The position numbers were made by a program, and so were the translations under genes. Positions 32,120 through 33,035 of a DNA stretch of 33,035 nt are shown here, piece by piece. A model generated the notes under the pieces. That model ran no database searches. It saw only the letters and a list, made by a program, of their open reading frames with translations, and was not told the DNA's origin. Every line of letters begins with the position of its first letter. The first letter of the stretch is position 1. Source of the DNA: Nitrospirota bacterium. Lineage in GTDB: Bacteria > Nitrospirota > Nitrospiria > Nitrospirales > Nitrospiraceae. The DNA lies in contig JAHRHE010000025.1 of assembly GCA_020027965.1 (NCBI GenBank), positions 1 to 33,035 on the forward strand, given 5' to 3'.

Positions 32120-33035
32120 CCGACGCGCACCGGGCGGGGGCCAGGCTCCTCTTCACAGGCCAGCGCACGGGTCCCGGCGCGCACCGCGAAGGCCTTCCGC
32201 CCGGGAGCCCGCTCAATCGAGGCTCGCGCCCGTGTGGCCGCGCCTTCGTCTCGAAAGATCCCGAAGACCGTCGCGCCGCTCCCGGAGAGCAAGGCGGCCT
32301 CTGCTCCGGCTGAAAGCAGTTCACACTTGATGGTGCCCAGCACTGGGTGGTCGGGAGTCAGGGGCTCCTCGAAGTCGTTTTCCATCAGCGAGATCACATC
32401 CTCCCACCGTACAGTCCCTGCGCCCATGATCAAAGCCAGTGCCGGCGAGAGGGGTCGCACCGTCGTGCGGAGAGCGGCCAGGCGGTCATAGGCCCAGCGC
32501 GTTTCGATGGGAAACCCCGGATGGACCAGGACCACCCAGCGTTCTCCGGTCACGGTCAGGGCGGCCACGTCCTCCCCTCGCCCGCGCACCCGGGCGGTCG
32601 GCGCAAAGAAAAAGAACGGCACGTCGCTGCCCAGGACCTGGCCCACGGCCGCCATCTCATGGTCGGACCAGCCCAGCGCGAGCAGGCGATTCAATCCGAC
32701 AATCGTGGCCGCGGCGTCACTGCTGCCCCCACCCAGCCCGGCGGACACCGGAATGCGCTTCGTGATCCGGATTTCGAGCCCCACGGCCCGATCGCCTTGC
32801 AGGCCGGCGCGCTCGAGGACGAGGGTGGCTGCGCGGTGGACCAGATTCCGACCATCGGTCGGCAGCGTGGCATCGTCGCAGACCAGGCTGAGTCCGGCCG
32901 ATCCTGGTCGCAACCGGATTCGAAGCTCATCCTCCAGTCCGACTGTCTGCATCAGCGACCAGAGGTTATGGTAGCCATCAGGGCGGCGATCCAGCACCCG
33001 GAGGATCAGATTCACCTTCGCCGGCGCCCTGACCA
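32116..33035 (-). CDS. ispE: 4-diphosphocytidyl-2-C-methyl-D-erythritol kinase, partial
   Basis: IspE phosphorylates CDP-methylerythritol in the MEP isoprenoid pathway. The visible part has APAKVNLILRVLDRRPDGYHNL at the N-terminal end (running to the window edge), the GHMP-kinase loop PVSAGLGGGSSDAAA, and the C-terminal GSGATVFGIF. Only the first few codons are missing, beyond 33035. The order ispE-prs-rplY-pth-ychF is common in bacteria. A tRNA gene is often found between ispE and prs, but none is seen. Confidence 0.95.
   Translation of the reverse strand, partial: VRAPAKVNLILRVLDRRPDGYHNLWSLMQTVGLEDELRIRLRPGSAGLSLVCDDATLPTDGRNLVHRAATLVLERAGLQGDRAVGLEIRITKRIPVSAGLGGGSSDAAATIVGLNRLLALGWSDHEMAAVGQVLGSDVPFFFFAPTARVRGRGEDVAALTVTGERWVVLVHPGFPIETRWAYDRLAALRTTVRPLSPALALIMGAGTVRWEDVISLMENDFEEPLTPDHPVLGTIKCELLSAGAEAALLSGSGATVFGIFRDEGAATRARASIERAPGRKAFAVRAGTRALACEEEPGPRPVRVG

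Overview
The window looks like chromosomal DNA of a Nitrospira-type bacterium (Nitrospirota). The reasons are a 2-oxoacid:ferredoxin oxidoreductase operon of the small-subunit type used in the reductive TCA cycle, high GC content, and intergenic gaps full of short dyad repeats. The genus is inferred from gene content and recall; no database search was possible. No tRNA or rRNA gene, CRISPR array, transposase or integrase was seen.

Layout. 1-2387 (minus): oxidoreductase operon porB-porG-porD plus a partial small accessory subunit; no alpha-subunit gene is visible. 2388-3082: divergent regulatory region. 3083-6493 (plus): a TldD/TldE metalloprotease pair and a small MetV-like zinc protein. 6494-6954: repeat-rich gap. 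6955-8304 (plus): queF and apaH. 8345-11610 (minus): a small membrane protein, then folD-metF-panB, a C1/pantothenate operon. 11916-13649 (plus): an exported beta-propeller protein and a Cys-cluster protein. 13561-15396: an island bounded by a direct repeat that copies the 3' end of that gene; it carries a 251-residue Cys-motif protein and a HicB-HicA pair. 15407-16477: an exported protein. 16826-26985 (minus): peptidyl-prolyl isomerase, rnc and a complete type II fatty-acid cluster (fabF, acpP, fabG, fabD, an enoyl-reductase candidate, fabH, plsX) joined to rpmF, yceD and rpsR-ssb-rpsF. 27099-28444: repeats, a cassette-like ORF and a structured RNA. 28445-33035 (minus): ychF (apparently broken), pth, rplY, prs and partial ispE.

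How the genes fit together. folD and metF make methylene- and methyl-tetrahydrofolate, panB uses methylene-THF, and the MetV-like protein 3.3 kb away resembles the C-terminal zinc domain that this short MetF lacks. The fab cluster holds nearly every step from malonyl transfer to the acyl-phosphate used for phospholipid synthesis. Its reductase mixes features of FabI and FabL.

The most unusual content is RNA-like and repetitive. Two elements of about 210-230 nt (16597-16824 and 28229-28435) share conserved sequence blocks, while three of their stems differ in sequence but keep base pairing. Each ends within 10 nt of the stop codon of a convergent gene. Their size and long-range closing stem recall HEARO/omega RNAs of IscB-like systems, but no iscB is present and the assignment is a hypothesis. 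Next to the second copy are a partial relative, an ORF framed by an 11-bp inverted repeat with an integron-like GTTAGGC core, and a ychF gene that lacks about 25 codons.
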